Notes under the pieces: model-generated
Databases searched by the model: none
What the model was told of the DNA's origin: nothing
What the model saw: the letters and a program-made list of their open reading frames with translations, nothing else
Program-made: the position numbers and the translations under genes
Assembly: GCA_031549965.1 (NCBI GenBank)
Contig: JAVBPB010000142.1
Span: 1-41,339 of the forward strand
Source: JAVBPB01 sp031549965
GTDB lineage: Bacteria > Bacillota > Clostridia > Lachnospirales > Lachnospiraceae
DNA length: 41,339 nt
Direction: 5' to 3'
Part shown: in pieces, positions 23,927 to 33,248 of the stretch
Position numbering within the stretch: the first letter of the stretch is position 1
Layout of the letters: each line of letters starts with the position of its first letter

Positions 23927-25192
23927 TTAATTACGTTCAGAAAGTATTTGTGTTGGATTAAACCGCATGATGCTTGATATTGTTGCAATACCAGCTATTA
24001 ATACTAAAAAGGTTGATATTACAAATAACTCCAAAACAGCGATTGGTGAAATTGCAAAGTTTAAGTTAGATACAATAAATTTAAGAGCAGAGGGAAGCTC
24101 TTGCTCCATTTCAAGCTTCATCATAAAATCAATAACCATTGGGTTTACAAAAACACCGGATATAACCGCAAAGATAATACCAATAAAGGCAAGAACTAAC
24201 ATTTCACTTATTAAAAGGGTTGCTACTTTCATTTTAGGCATACCTATTGCCCGCAAAACCCCTATTTCATATTTTCTTTCCCGCAGAGCAAATAAATTAA
24301 CTAAAAAGATAATGATCATACCGATTGCCGCTATAATTCCAAAAAAGGCAGATACCACAGCAGACATACCGTTGATACCATACAAAGCCTGATCGTAGCG
24401 ATTGGAGTCATATTCTGCCACATAGTCCTTTGATAAACCTTTTGAATATAGTTCATCTTGAAAAGCAGACAGATCATTAGGATTATTTAATAAGAATGAA
24501 GCTGTGGTAAAGGAACCATCAAACTCGGACACGGCTAAAAAATTGGTAATAATATCATTTCTTGTATTAAGTGCAGGGGATCTATGATTTGCCTGTCTGC
24601 GTTCTACAGTTGAATCAGAGAAAATTCCTGAAATAGTTAGTTCGCATTTTACTTCTTGCCGTCCCAAAGTAATCTGAATTTTATCACCAATGTTTAGGTG
24701 ATTTAACTGTGCTAAATCATTTGATATCATGCATTGTGTTGATGTATCAGGAAAGTTTCCTTCTATAATAGACCTTTCACCATAACTAAAATCGTCCATA
24801 CTTTTCTCATCAAGCATTCCATACAGTCTGGCGTTAGACTTTTGTATGACATTTTTGTTTTCTGTTTCATATTCACCATCTAATAATTCCAAATTACTTA
24901 TATACACAGGCATTTCTTTATAAAACACATAGCTTTTCAGATAATTGTTCTCAACATATTTTTTATAATCTTCAAATGAAATATTTACTTCAAGCCCAGA
25001 GGAGTCTTTAGGTTTAATTGTCACCTCTCCCGAATAGTAATTTGCAGTTTCTTCTTTAATCTGCTTTGTTGCATTAAATATAGTTAAAGCTACAAAGGTA
25101 GCCAAAATTACCACTGAGAGCATTAAAAAAATTACTATATTACGGCCTTTATTCTTAAAAAGATTCTTTATTGCCTTTTTAACTAAATACAT
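23927..25192 (-). CDS. FtsX-like ABC permease
   Basis: 421 aa. Topology: one N-terminal helix (about 17-38), a large extracellular domain (about 40-275) of MacB_PCD type, and three C-terminal helices (about 280-310, 330-355 and 385-410). This is the MacB/FtsX plan of mechanotransmission permeases that do not carry substrate through the membrane. Seen are LRERKYEIGVLRAIGMPK after the second helix and the end RFNPTQILSERN. It pairs with the ATPase that follows and is probably controlled by the two-component pair upstream. Confidence 0.9.
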   Translation of the reverse strand: MYLVKKAIKNLFKNKGRNIVIFLMLSVVILATFVALTIFNATKQIKEETANYYSGEVTIKPKDSSGLEVNISFEDYKKYVENNYLKSYVFYKEMPVYISNLELLDGEYETENKNVIQKSNARLYGMLDEKSMDDFSYGERSIIEGNFPDTSTQCMISNDLAQLNHLNIGDKIQITLGRQEVKCELTISGIFSDSTVERRQANHRSPALNTRNDIITNFLAVSEFDGSFTTASFLLNNPNDLSAFQDELYSKGLSKDYVAEYDSNRYDQALYGINGMSAVVSAFFGIIAAIGMIIIFLVNLFALRERKYEIGVLRAIGMPKMKVATLLISEMLVLAFIGIIFAVISGVFVNPMVIDFMMKLEMEQELPSALKFIVSNLNFAISPIAVLELFVISTFLVLIAGIATISSIMRFNPTQILSERN

Positions 25193-25259
25193 ATTTTCAT
25201 CCTCCTAAAATTTATTGTCATAATTTACGGATATTAAAGCTATAAATCGTATTAATGTA

Positions 25260-26384
25260 TTATATATTAGGTAAAGTTAATATAAAGGTTGTATTTTCAC
25301 CAACAATACTTTCTACTTCAATGTTACCATTATGTTTTTCAACAATAGCTTTAACTATAGAAAGTCCTAAACCGCTTCCTCCAAGCTCACGAGAACGTGA
25401 TTTATCAACACAGTAGAAGGGTTCAAATACTTTATCCAAATCGGATGCTGGTATACCAACACCAGTATCTTTAATAGTAACCACAACACAATCCTTATTA
25501 TAAACAGCACATATATCAATATAACCGCCTTTTTTATTATATTTAATTGAATTGTTAAGTAAATTGGAAAAAACTCTTTGAAGTAAATGTTTATCTCCTT
25601 TAATATTAATAGAATCAATTTGCCTTTTTAATTGTATTTCCTTATTAAGAAGCTCTGTTTGGTTTTCTAAAATAACCACATCAAGAAGTTTGTCTAAATC
25701 AAATCTTTCCAGTGTTAAATCTGTTAATTCTCTGTTTATTTCTAAAAGATTATTAACAAGCTGGCTTAGTCTTTCAGCGTTAAATAAAACATCATTTAGT
25801 ACTTCAAGACATTCCTCGGTATCTATAACTTCATCCATTTGTAAAACCTCAATACTTGAAATTATACCTGCAAGGGGAGTTTTCAATTCGTGAGCGGCAT
25901 TGGCAGAAAAGTTTTTTTGCAGGATAAATGCTTTTTCCAAGCGATTAACCATACTATTAAATGAAATTGCCAAATCCCATATCTCATCTTTTACTTTTGG
26001 AACATTAACACGTATATGAAGATTATTTTCATCCAGATTTTTAACTTCTTTATTTAGGCTAAGAATTGGCCTAAGAGCCATTCCAGAAATAAAATATGTT
26101 GCAGCACTTCCCGTTAGGATAATCAAAATAGCATAGGCTAAATTCTTCATAGCAAATTCATCATCTTGTTCACGTTTAATAACAGCTAGTTTTGTTTCAC
26201 CTGTTTCAGTTTTAATAATTTGAAAATTATCATATATTTTATGAACTTCTTCTTTTGATATATCATAAGTATCACGGGCTAACATAATGGAAATCAAAGC
26301 AAAAAGTAAATTTGCAAAAATTAAAATAATTGCCATTATAAGAGTAAGTCTCCATCTAATAGAGATATTATTTAGAATTTTCAT
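25260..26384 (-). CDS. sensor histidine kinase with HAMP domain
   Basis: 374 aa. Two membrane helices (about 12-35 and 80-100) flank a short extracellular loop. Then come HAMP (about 100-152), HisKA with phosphoacceptor His at about 165 (NAAHELKTPLAG), and HATPase_c with NSIKYN, DTGVGIP and GGSGLGLSIVKAI. The loop is about 45 aa, too small for a folded ligand domain. Its start overlaps the regulator gene by 17 nt with GGAGGTG inside that overlap, so translation is coupled. Confidence 0.94.
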   Translation of the reverse strand: MKILNNISIRWRLTLIMAIILIFANLLFALISIMLARDTYDISKEEVHKIYDNFQIIKTETGETKLAVIKREQDDEFAMKNLAYAILIILTGSAATYFISGMALRPILSLNKEVKNLDENNLHIRVNVPKVKDEIWDLAISFNSMVNRLEKAFILQKNFSANAAHELKTPLAGIISSIEVLQMDEVIDTEECLEVLNDVLFNAERLSQLVNNLLEINRELTDLTLERFDLDKLLDVVILENQTELLNKEIQLKRQIDSINIKGDKHLLQRVFSNLLNNSIKYNKKGGYIDICAVYNKDCVVVTIKDTGVGIPASDLDKVFEPFYCVDKSRSRELGGSGLGLSIVKAIVEKHNGNIEVESIVGENTTFILTLPNI

Positions 26385-27060
26385 CTTTCACCTCCATTAA
26401 AAAATACCCCACGCCTCTGGTATTCTTTATAATATCAACCCCATCATTTAATTCGGCCATTTTCTTTTTTAGGGAAAATATATGAACCTTAAAGGAATTA
26501 GAAAATAAATCCACATTGCTATCCCAAACATGTTCCACCAGTTCTTCTGCACTAACAACCTTATTTTTATTCAAAGCTAAATACTCCAATATTCCATACT
26601 CCTTCTTAGTTAATTTTACAGATCTTCCATTTACAGTTACGGTTTTTAAAGAAGTATTTAATTCCAACGAACCATGACAAATAGTAGTATTAGCTTGTAT
26701 AAACCTCCTGCGTGTAAGTGCTCGAAGTCTAGCATCCAATTCACCAAAATGAAAAGGTTTTGTTAAGTAATCATTTGCACCATTATCTAAGCCAGCTATT
26801 TTATCATCAACCTCGCAACGTGCAGAAAGAATTAAAACTCCGATTAGCTGATCTGTTTTTCGCATAGACTTTAAAACCTCCAAACCATCAATTTTAGGAA
26901 GGTTTAAGTCAAGAATTACAGCATCATATTGATTTAAATCAAATAGGATAAGAGCTTCCTCACCGTCAAAGGCAGAATCTGTAGAATAGCCTAACTTTTT
27001 TAAACCAATACTTAATGTTTTGTTTAAAATGGTATCGTCTTCAATGATTAAAATTTTCAT
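26368..27060 (-). CDS. OmpR-family response regulator
   Basis: 230 aa. The receiver domain (about 1-115) has the acidic pocket EDD 7-9, phosphoacceptor D51 (VILDLNLPK) and the KPF lysine. A winged-helix Trans_reg_C domain (about 130-225) ends in KNTRGVGYFL. The frame begins at GTG 27069, which overlaps the GAGGTGA ribosome site, so ATG 27060 is chosen. It is the first gene of the minus-strand module with kinase, FtsX permease and ATPase. A TTAACTTTAATTTAAC direct-repeat-like stretch about 50 bp upstream could be an autoregulatory site. Confidence 0.94.
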   Translation of the reverse strand: MKILIIEDDTILNKTLSIGLKKLGYSTDSAFDGEEALILFDLNQYDAVILDLNLPKIDGLEVLKSMRKTDQLIGVLILSARCEVDDKIAGLDNGANDYLTKPFHFGELDARLRALTRRRFIQANTTICHGSLELNTSLKTVTVNGRSVKLTKKEYGILEYLALNKNKVVSAEELVEHVWDSNVDLFSNSFKVHIFSLKKKMAELNDGVDIIKNTRGVGYFLMEVKDENSK

Positions 27061-27167
27061 GTGTATCACCTCAAGAATATATTATCATATATAAGGTTAA
27101 ATTAAAGTTAAGATATGAAATTTTTTAAATGATTTGGATGAAAATGTCCTTGATTTAGGTTGTGTAG

Positions 27168-27332
27168 ATTTTTCAGATGAATATGAGTGTATATATATCC
27201 AATTGTTTGCCTTACCCTCCTTCAGCATGTTTTTTACAAGCCTTTGAGATGCAAAGTCTTGACAAAACATAAACGCTTCGTCGGACGGTCTGCACAATTG
27301 GATATATATACACTCATATTCATCTGAAAAAT
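27168..27332. repeat. 39-bp perfect inverted repeat enclosing a dispersed repeat
   Basis: Left arm 27168-27206 begins ATTTTTCAGATGAATATGAG. Right arm 27294-27332 is its exact complement. The 87-nt interior carries copy 2 of the repeat seen at 15195. Perfect pairing over 39 bp suggests a recent or selected element, such as a MITE or a structured RNA. The remainder of the gap 27061-27648 holds an IS-end-like motif (27348-27359) and otherwise nothing recognised. Confidence 0.8.
27230..27295. repeat. dispersed intergenic repeat, copy 2
   Basis: About 91% identical by eye to 15195-15259, with five mismatches and one indel over 66 bp and 31 identical bases in the core. It lies inside the long inverted repeat at 27168-27332. 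Confidence 0.8.
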
Positions 27333-27648
27333 TAATTTACCTCGTTGAAAGGACTTTTTTATTGCACTCTAAACTTTTAGGACTTCTTTTATATAGAATA
27401 AATAAGTTTTAAATTTTGTATTTGGAGTAATGCTCATATAAAAAATTGATTTACACATTGAAGATACTAAAAATAAAATTGTTATTAAAGAGCAATAATA
27501 TATAATATCTTTATAGACTTTGATTTAATATTAATATATAATTTAGTAATGATCGGCTTATCTTTTCTATACTTATTTTGGGTGAGAACTATTGGAAAAG
27601 GGAGTAGATTTAGAAGAATTTTAGACGGAAGTTGGGAGGAAAAGGTAA

Positions 27649-28383
27649 ATGAAAAGGATAGAATTATTGGTAATAAAATGTTTATTATCATTGCCATCTT
27701 GGATTTACATTGTTTTCAAGTATTCTAAAAATATTGAAAGATATACAGAGGAAAAACGATATAAAGCAATTAGAAAGATTATTAAGAAAATAAATAAAAG
27801 AGGAAAGATTACGATAGTTTGTACCGGACTTGAAAACTTACCTAAAGATCAAGGCTATGTATTATTCCCAAATCATCAAGGCCTATTTGATGGACTTGGA
27901 ATAATTGATACACACGACATGCCTATAACCTTGGTTTCAAAAATAGAGGTGAAGAAAATATTCTTTGTTAGACAAATACTGGACATTCTGCAAGCAAAAT
28001 ATTTAGACAGAGAAGACTTAAGGCAATCAATGGTAATCATGAACGAAGTAACAAATGAAGTTAAACAAGGCAGAAACTATGCAATATTTCCAGAAGGCAC
28101 CAGATCAAAAAATGGAAATAACACTTTAGAATTTAAGGCAGGCTGTTTCAAATGTGCCATGAAAGCCAAAGCCCCAATTATCCCAGTAGCCCTAGTAGAC
28201 TGTTTTAAAGTATTCGACAACAACACTAAAGACAAAGTAACAGTACAGATTCATTACCTAGAACCATTATATTATAACGACTACCAGCCTTTAACCTCAA
28301 AAGAAATATCTAATATAATAGAAGAAAGAATAAAAGAAGCAATAGAAGAAAATACAAATATACAAAATACAGAAATTCTATAA
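27649..28383 (+). CDS. PlsC-family acyltransferase, second copy
   Basis: 244 aa. HX4D motif NHQGLFDG, substrate motif FPEGTRSKNG, and PIIPVALVDCF near the end. The N terminus (about 5-25) is hydrophobic. The family acylates lysophosphatidic acid or related lysolipids at the membrane. It differs clearly from the copy at 19443-20171 (NHRSYFD there), so the two may differ in acyl donor or substrate. A GGGAGG site precedes the ATG. It stands alone, convergent with the GGDEF/EAL gene. Confidence 0.88.
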   Translation: MKRIELLVIKCLLSLPSWIYIVFKYSKNIERYTEEKRYKAIRKIIKKINKRGKITIVCTGLENLPKDQGYVLFPNHQGLFDGLGIIDTHDMPITLVSKIEVKKIFFVRQILDILQAKYLDREDLRQSMVIMNEVTNEVKQGRNYAIFPEGTRSKNGNNTLEFKAGCFKCAMKAKAPIIPVALVDCFKVFDNNTKDKVTVQIHYLEPLYYNDYQPLTSKEISNIIEERIKEAIEENTNIQNTEIL

Positions 28384-28456
28384 ATAATTTAAACCTCTAA
28401 TAAAATTCGACAAGGTGTCAATAAACAAACTATTGAACTAAATATTGCAAATATCA

Positions 28457-28553
28457 GCTTTGCCTCAATAAATACATTGGGGTTTGGCAGAAAAGGATTT
28501 TACTGTATTAAAGTCCTTTTCTGCCAAACCCCTTAAAGACTAAAGGGCAAAGC
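28457..28553. repeat. nested inverted repeat between convergent genes
   Basis: An inner perfect 19-bp repeat (28479-28497 and 28514-28532, starting GGGGTTTGGCAG) sits inside an outer GCTTTGCC (28457-28464) / GGCAAAGC (28546-28553). Its centre shares ACTGTATTAAA with the element near 1116 (opposite strand). It may terminate both converging genes or be a small mobile repeat. Confidence 0.7.
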
Positions 28554-28562
28554 GTCCATCAT

Positions 28563-31500
28563 TCAACCCTCATTTTCCTCCAAATACCTAACATACCAAT
28601 CCTCAAAAGCCTCAACCGTAAGAGGCTTAGTATAATAATACCCCTGAACAATAGAAACATTTCCCATATCTATCAGTACATCAAGCTGTTCCTTAGTTTC
28701 AACCCCCTCAATAAAGATCTTCTTACGCATAACTTGAGAAAGATTAGTAATAGACTTAACAAAGGTTAACTGAAGCTTATCAGTTGCAATGTTATTAATA
28801 AATGAACGATCAATTTTAATAATATCAATTGCTCCATCCATAATATTGCTAAGAGAAGAGTACCCAGTTCCAAAGTCATCCATAGCAATACTTACACCAA
28901 TATCTTTAAGCTCTAACAATTCATCATGAATTGCTCCAACTTCATTCATATCATTACATTCAGCAACTTCAACAACAATAAGCCTTGGGGAAACTCCATT
29001 ATTCTCAATAGATTCCCTTACAATGTCGACAAAATTATTCTTTTGTAACTGTCTGTTAGATACATTTATATTTAGTTTAAAATCACGGCTTAAGGTAGTC
29101 TGCCATTCCTTTAGTTGTTTACATGCTGTTTCAAAAACCCAGGCACCAAGAGGCACAATTAAACCTAAACTTTCTGCAATTGGAAGAAACTGATTAGGAG
29201 TTAAAAGACCAAGCTCTTTGCTATTCCAGCGAAGCAATGCTTCAGCTCCAATACATTTGTTCGTTACTATATTCATAATCGGCTGATATAAAAGCTCAAA
29301 TTCATCCAGTGAATTGAGAACAGTATAACGCAAACAATCCTCAATTTTAACACGTTCTGAAAAACTATCATCTAATTCCCTTGAAAAATATGAAACCGCA
29401 TTTTTACCGCTTGATTTTGAGTTAAACATAGCAATATCACTATTTTTTACAAGTTCATCTATAGTAGAGCCATCTTCAGGATAAAAGGCAACACCAATAC
29501 TAGCAGTATAATATTGAGATTCTCCGCCAAATTCCCAAGGCTTTCTAAAACGTGTAAGCAATTTATCACAAAACATTGCGGCTTCATAATCAGTAGCACT
29601 ATCAAGAATTATTAAAAATTCATCTCCTCCAAAACGATAGAAATATTGATTTGGAATATCCAGTGAATATAAAAATTCACAAACAGACTCTAATAACAAG
29701 TCACCATAGCTATGACCGAATGTGTCGTTAACGTTTTTAAAATTATCAATATCAAAAAATATTATTGCTCCATATGCACCTTTTGACAGATGATTCATCA
29801 TATCTTCACTAAATTGAAGTCTGTTAGGGATTCCAAGTAAAGAGTCATGATATGCTAAATGTCTGATTTTTAATTCTTGCTGTTTTTGAGAGGTAATATC
29901 AGTCATAGTAATAAATACAACAGTTCTAGAATCAATCCATCTAGTTAAGGAATATCTGATAAATAGCCATCGGGACAGATCTTCAATGTATGTTTGTCTT
30001 GTAAGAGTTTCAATCTCATCATCGCTATCTATTTGATTGTAAAGCATTTTAACCGGACAGTTATCACATTCAGAGGAATTATTAAAAAGATAAGCATGGC
30101 AAGGTTTATCATTAGCACACTCAGTCATGGTTAAATAGTCATGTAAGGAATCATTATAAAATATAACTTCGCAAGTAGTAGGATCAACAACACAAATAAC
30201 ATCTTGTAAGGTATTAAAAATTAACTCAAGAGATTGCCTTGAAGTTAAAAGATTTTTGGTTGTTTCTTGTTCTTTAAGCAAATGAATCTGCTCTTTAGTG
30301 GCTTCAATATGACCCCATAGTGCTTCAATAGAAGCAGTAGCAGTTTTAATTATTGATATTTCTTTTTGAGTCCATGTATGAGGATTTTGCTTATTAATTA
30401 CTAAAAAACCTTTGCGACCTCCAAAAGTATTTATCTTAAATGCAATAAATGCTCTTTTATCTATATAATTAAAATATTCATGATATTTCTCATCCAGAGT
30501 ATTTGTATCATTACATGCAAACACATCATTATCCCAAATACTTAATATAATTTCATTTCTTAATGGATGCTCAGTGATATCAGTCCCAGCTAAAATACCA
30601 CCCCAGTCTCTAAGCCAAATATGGTATAAATCAAAACTTTTGTTTTCAACATAAATAACATTGGAATCAGCATCAAAGAAGTTACAAATCATTTCAAGAG
30701 CCTTATCAAGGGCTACATTCTTATCAAAATAATCGTTAATTATATTATTTAAGTGGGCGATAAAGCCTAATTCGGAAATAGTTGATTTAAGTTCATATTC
30801 AACCTCTGATTTTTGTAGCTCATGAGAAGTAATTCTAACCACGTTCTTAAGGATGTTGATTATTTTATCTGTCCATTGTTTTACTTTAGTAATCTGATCA
30901 AAAACTACATATCCCATAATATTACAATCTACATAAATAGGAAATATGCAGTAACTAAGTACATGTATTTTTTCCAAGGAGGATTTATGTTGAGCATCTA
31001 AGATAGATGTATCATGGCAATATAGAAAGTCACTTTCAAAAAGTTTATAAAAACACTCCTTAGACAAATTTAGGGTGTTACTATCTTCTGGTGAAATGCT
31101 AGGGTTTAAATGAATAAAATCAGGATAAGTTAATTCTTTGGAATGATTAAATCTATATATCATTACTCTGTCAATATCAAGAGTGGTTAAAACAGTTTCG
31201 CAAATTTGCTTTATGGTATTGCTTTTGTCAGAACTAAAAGTTGCAATATCATATATTTGATTTATAAAATCATTTTCATCTATATTATCAGGAGACAGTT
31301 TAGTTGCCTGTATTTGTGAAATAATATTTATAAAGATTTGGGTTATAATCTTAAGTATGTAGTTTTCATTTTCACTCCATTCTGATTCATGCTGTCTAAA
31401 ATATATTACACAATAATTTTTATCTTCAAGATTAGGAGATGGGATTGCAAAATATGATTTTGCATCGTTGTTATCCAAATATTTTTTACATTCTGTATAC

Positions 31501-31814
31501 TCAGAGTTTGAGTACGAAACAAAAGCAGTTTTGCCTGAATTTATACAGGATTTAAGTATAGGCAATGTAGCTACATCGGGTGGTGTTGTTTCCTCAGACA
31601 TATTTAGATATTTTTTAAAGTTCCAGTTATAAGATGATGCTACTTTCGTTTCTTTTGAATTGAACTCAATTATAGATATTTTACATAAATTAAAAAAATC
31701 ATAAGTCTTTTGAGCTATATTAGTTAATGTATCATAATTATGGGCATCTTTAGTTGATATATGTATAATTTCTGAAAGAAAAGCATGTTCTTTTACAATA
31801 GTTGATTCCAGCAT
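28563..31814 (-). CDS. GAF/PAS sensor with GGDEF and EAL domains
   Basis: 1083 aa, cytosolic; no transmembrane helix seen. Up to three GAF-like sensor regions (about 10-160, 190-335, 355-505) are followed by a PAS region (about 525-650) containing a Cys cluster (ECDNCPV) that could bind metal or sense redox. Next come a diguanylate cyclase domain with intact YRFGGDEF (GGDEF at 729-733) and a phosphodiesterase domain with EAL at 858-860, then DDFGTGYSSL and VEGVET. Both output domains keep catalytic motifs, so it may make or degrade cyclic-di-GMP depending on the signal. A GGAGG site precedes the ATG. It is transcribed alone. Confidence 0.93.
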   Translation of the reverse strand: MLESTIVKEHAFLSEIIHISTKDAHNYDTLTNIAQKTYDFFNLCKISIIEFNSKETKVASSYNWNFKKYLNMSEETTPPDVATLPILKSCINSGKTAFVSYSNSEYTECKKYLDNNDAKSYFAIPSPNLEDKNYCVIYFRQHESEWSENENYILKIITQIFINIISQIQATKLSPDNIDENDFINQIYDIATFSSDKSNTIKQICETVLTTLDIDRVMIYRFNHSKELTYPDFIHLNPSISPEDSNTLNLSKECFYKLFESDFLYCHDTSILDAQHKSSLEKIHVLSYCIFPIYVDCNIMGYVVFDQITKVKQWTDKIINILKNVVRITSHELQKSEVEYELKSTISELGFIAHLNNIINDYFDKNVALDKALEMICNFFDADSNVIYVENKSFDLYHIWLRDWGGILAGTDITEHPLRNEIILSIWDNDVFACNDTNTLDEKYHEYFNYIDKRAFIAFKINTFGGRKGFLVINKQNPHTWTQKEISIIKTATASIEALWGHIEATKEQIHLLKEQETTKNLLTSRQSLELIFNTLQDVICVVDPTTCEVIFYNDSLHDYLTMTECANDKPCHAYLFNNSSECDNCPVKMLYNQIDSDDEIETLTRQTYIEDLSRWLFIRYSLTRWIDSRTVVFITMTDITSQKQQELKIRHLAYHDSLLGIPNRLQFSEDMMNHLSKGAYGAIIFFDIDNFKNVNDTFGHSYGDLLLESVCEFLYSLDIPNQYFYRFGGDEFLIILDSATDYEAAMFCDKLLTRFRKPWEFGGESQYYTASIGVAFYPEDGSTIDELVKNSDIAMFNSKSSGKNAVSYFSRELDDSFSERVKIEDCLRYTVLNSLDEFELLYQPIMNIVTNKCIGAEALLRWNSKELGLLTPNQFLPIAESLGLIVPLGAWVFETACKQLKEWQTTLSRDFKLNINVSNRQLQKNNFVDIVRESIENNGVSPRLIVVEVAECNDMNEVGAIHDELLELKDIGVSIAMDDFGTGYSSLSNIMDGAIDIIKIDRSFINNIATDKLQLTFVKSITNLSQVMRKKIFIEGVETKEQLDVLIDMGNVSIVQGYYYTKPLTVEAFEDWYVRYLEENEG

Positions 31815-31917
31815 AAAAAATTAACCTCCAATTCTTTATTATATTTTTCTTTCCACAGTATTAGTGATATTATACTACAGTATAGCTAAAAAAACAAATA
31901 TAAAAAAATTATTTTAG

Positions 31918-31947
31918 AGTATAAATCCCACCATTTTACAAATACTA
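31918..31947 (+). promoter_or_regulatory. possible sigma-G promoter of spoVT
   Basis: AGTATA (31918-31923), a 17-bp spacer and AATACTA (31941-31947). The second box is one base from the sigma-F/G -10 CATACTA. spoVT is a known sigma-G target. Confidence 0.45.
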
Positions 31948-31982
31948 ACCTTACAACACAATTAGTATATGGAGGAATTTAG

Positions 31983-32531
31983 ATGAAAGCGACAGGAATA
32001 GTAAGAAGAATAGATGATTTAGGAAGAGTTGTAGTTCCTAAGGAAATTAGAAGAACTTTAAGAATAAGAGAAGGAGATCCGCTTGAGATCTTTACAGACA
32101 GAGAGGGAGAAATTATTTTGAAAAAATATTCTCCAATTGGAGAGTTAAGTGCATTTGCAAAACAATATGCAGACTCTTTAGCACAGACTACAGGTCATAT
32201 TATTTGTATAACGGACAGAGATCAATTAATTGCAGTTTCTGGAGGTGCAAAAAAGGATTTGGTGTCCAAGCATATTAGTAAACCTCTTGAAGAAGCAATT
32301 AACGAAAGAGAGAGTATAGTTGCTTCTAAAGATGATAAAAACTATATTAATATTACAAATGAAGATCAAGATGATTATACATGGGAAGTTATCAGTCCGA
32401 TTATTTCAGAAGGAGATGCTATTGGAGCAGTAATATTGCTGACAAAAGATCCTAAAACTAAAATGGGAGAGACTGAACAAAAAATTGCAAGTTCCGCTTC
32501 AGGTTTTTTAGGAAGACAAATGGAACAATAG
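31983..32531 (+). CDS. spoVT: stage V sporulation regulator SpoVT
   Basis: 182 aa. The N-terminal AbrB swapped-hairpin DNA-binding domain (about 1-50, TGIVRRIDDLGRVVVPKEIR) is joined to a C-terminal GAF-like domain (about 55-180). This matches SpoVT, the forespore regulator acting with sigma-G. TGGAGG (31970-31975) precedes ATG. It has its own terminator. It opens the conserved block spoVT-hup-rqcP-yabP-yabQ-divIC-spoIIE. Confidence 0.95.
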   Translation: MKATGIVRRIDDLGRVVVPKEIRRTLRIREGDPLEIFTDREGEIILKKYSPIGELSAFAKQYADSLAQTTGHIICITDRDQLIAVSGGAKKDLVSKHISKPLEEAINERESIVASKDDKNYINITNEDQDDYTWEVISPIISEGDAIGAVILLTKDPKTKMGETEQKIASSASGFLGRQMEQ

Positions 32532-32535
32532 GTAT

Positions 32536-32575
32536 AAAGGATTAGATAAAGCCAAATTTTTATCTAATCCTTTTT
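32536..32575 (+). terminator. spoVT terminator
   Basis: AAAGGATTAGATAAA (32536-32550) pairs with TTTATCTAATCCTTT, followed by T-residues. Confidence 0.92.
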
Positions 32576-32634
32576 AATTCTGAGGAAAATCAAACAAAAA
32601 CATAGTTTTTTTATAAATAAATGTAGAAAATTCC

Positions 32635-32663
32635 TTGACAAATGGTAAATAAAAGTTTATAAA
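32635..32663 (+). promoter_or_regulatory. hup promoter and long leader
   Basis: TTGACA (32635-32640), a 17-bp spacer and TATAAA (32658-32663). The leader is about 195 nt with no obvious gene. It contains a GGTGTTGAAAG/CTTTAACATC hairpin (about 32673-32712) and an imperfect 23-bp palindrome (32819-32841) just before the hup ribosome site. Confidence 0.75.
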
Positions 32664-32863
32664 TAGACTGAGGGTGTTGAAAGAACGGCATTTAGTGCTT
32701 TAACATCTATAAGACTTATCTTCAGCTTAAGCATTAGGTTGTAGAAGAGCATAAAATAATCGAAGAGATTATGACAAATAAAATTAAAGAAAAGAAAGGG
32801 GGTACCTGATTTAGATGAAATACATTGCCTGGCATTGTATTAATAATAATCAGGAATTAATCC

Positions 32864-33139
32864 ATGAACAAAGCAGAATTAGTTACTGCAATTGCAGAAA
32901 AAACTGAATTATCAAAGAAAGACTCAGAAAAAGCATTAAAGGCTTTTATTGATGTAGTAACAGAAGAACTGGTTAAAGGCGAAAAAATCCAATTAGTTGG
33001 TTTCGGTACTTTTGAAGTTACTGAAAGAGCAGCTAGAGAAGGAAGAAATCCTCAAACTGGTGAAACTATGAGCATTGCAGCTTCAAAAGCACCAAGATTT
33101 AAAGCTGGTAAAGCATTAAAAGACGTTATTAACGCTTAA
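32864..33139 (+). CDS. hup: HU-family nucleoid protein
   Basis: 91 aa, the full HU length. It is a DNA-bending histone-like dimer that compacts the nucleoid. Signatures are MNKAELVTAIAEKTELSKKD, the GFGTFEV turn, and the DNA-inserting arm REGRNPQTGETM followed by IAASKAPRFKAGKALK. An AGGAA site precedes ATG. A strong hairpin after it suggests a mostly monocistronic, abundant message. Confidence 0.96.
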   Translation: MNKAELVTAIAEKTELSKKDSEKALKAFIDVVTEELVKGEKIQLVGFGTFEVTERAAREGRNPQTGETMSIAASKAPRFKAGKALKDVINA

Positions 33140-33182
33140 TAAGAACATTATTTTGGCGTTCTAATTATTAAATGTTTAATGC

Positions 33183-33232
33183 AAATAAAAGGTTATTGCA
33201 TCTGTATTAAGATGTAGTAACCTTTTATTTTT
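33183..33232 (+). terminator. terminator after hup
   Basis: AAATAAAAGGTTA (33183-33195) pairs with TAACCTTTTATTT (33218-33230), with an inner GCATCT/AGATG stem. It ends just before the rqcP ribosome site, so some readthrough may feed rqcP. Confidence 0.85.
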
Positions 33233-33248
33233 AGAAGGTGGTGAAAAT

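Noticed and set aside
27097..27297. 66-codon minus-strand frame across the 39-bp inverted repeat
   Set aside because: The frame is made of repeat sequence and has no ribosome site. It is better explained as non-coding.
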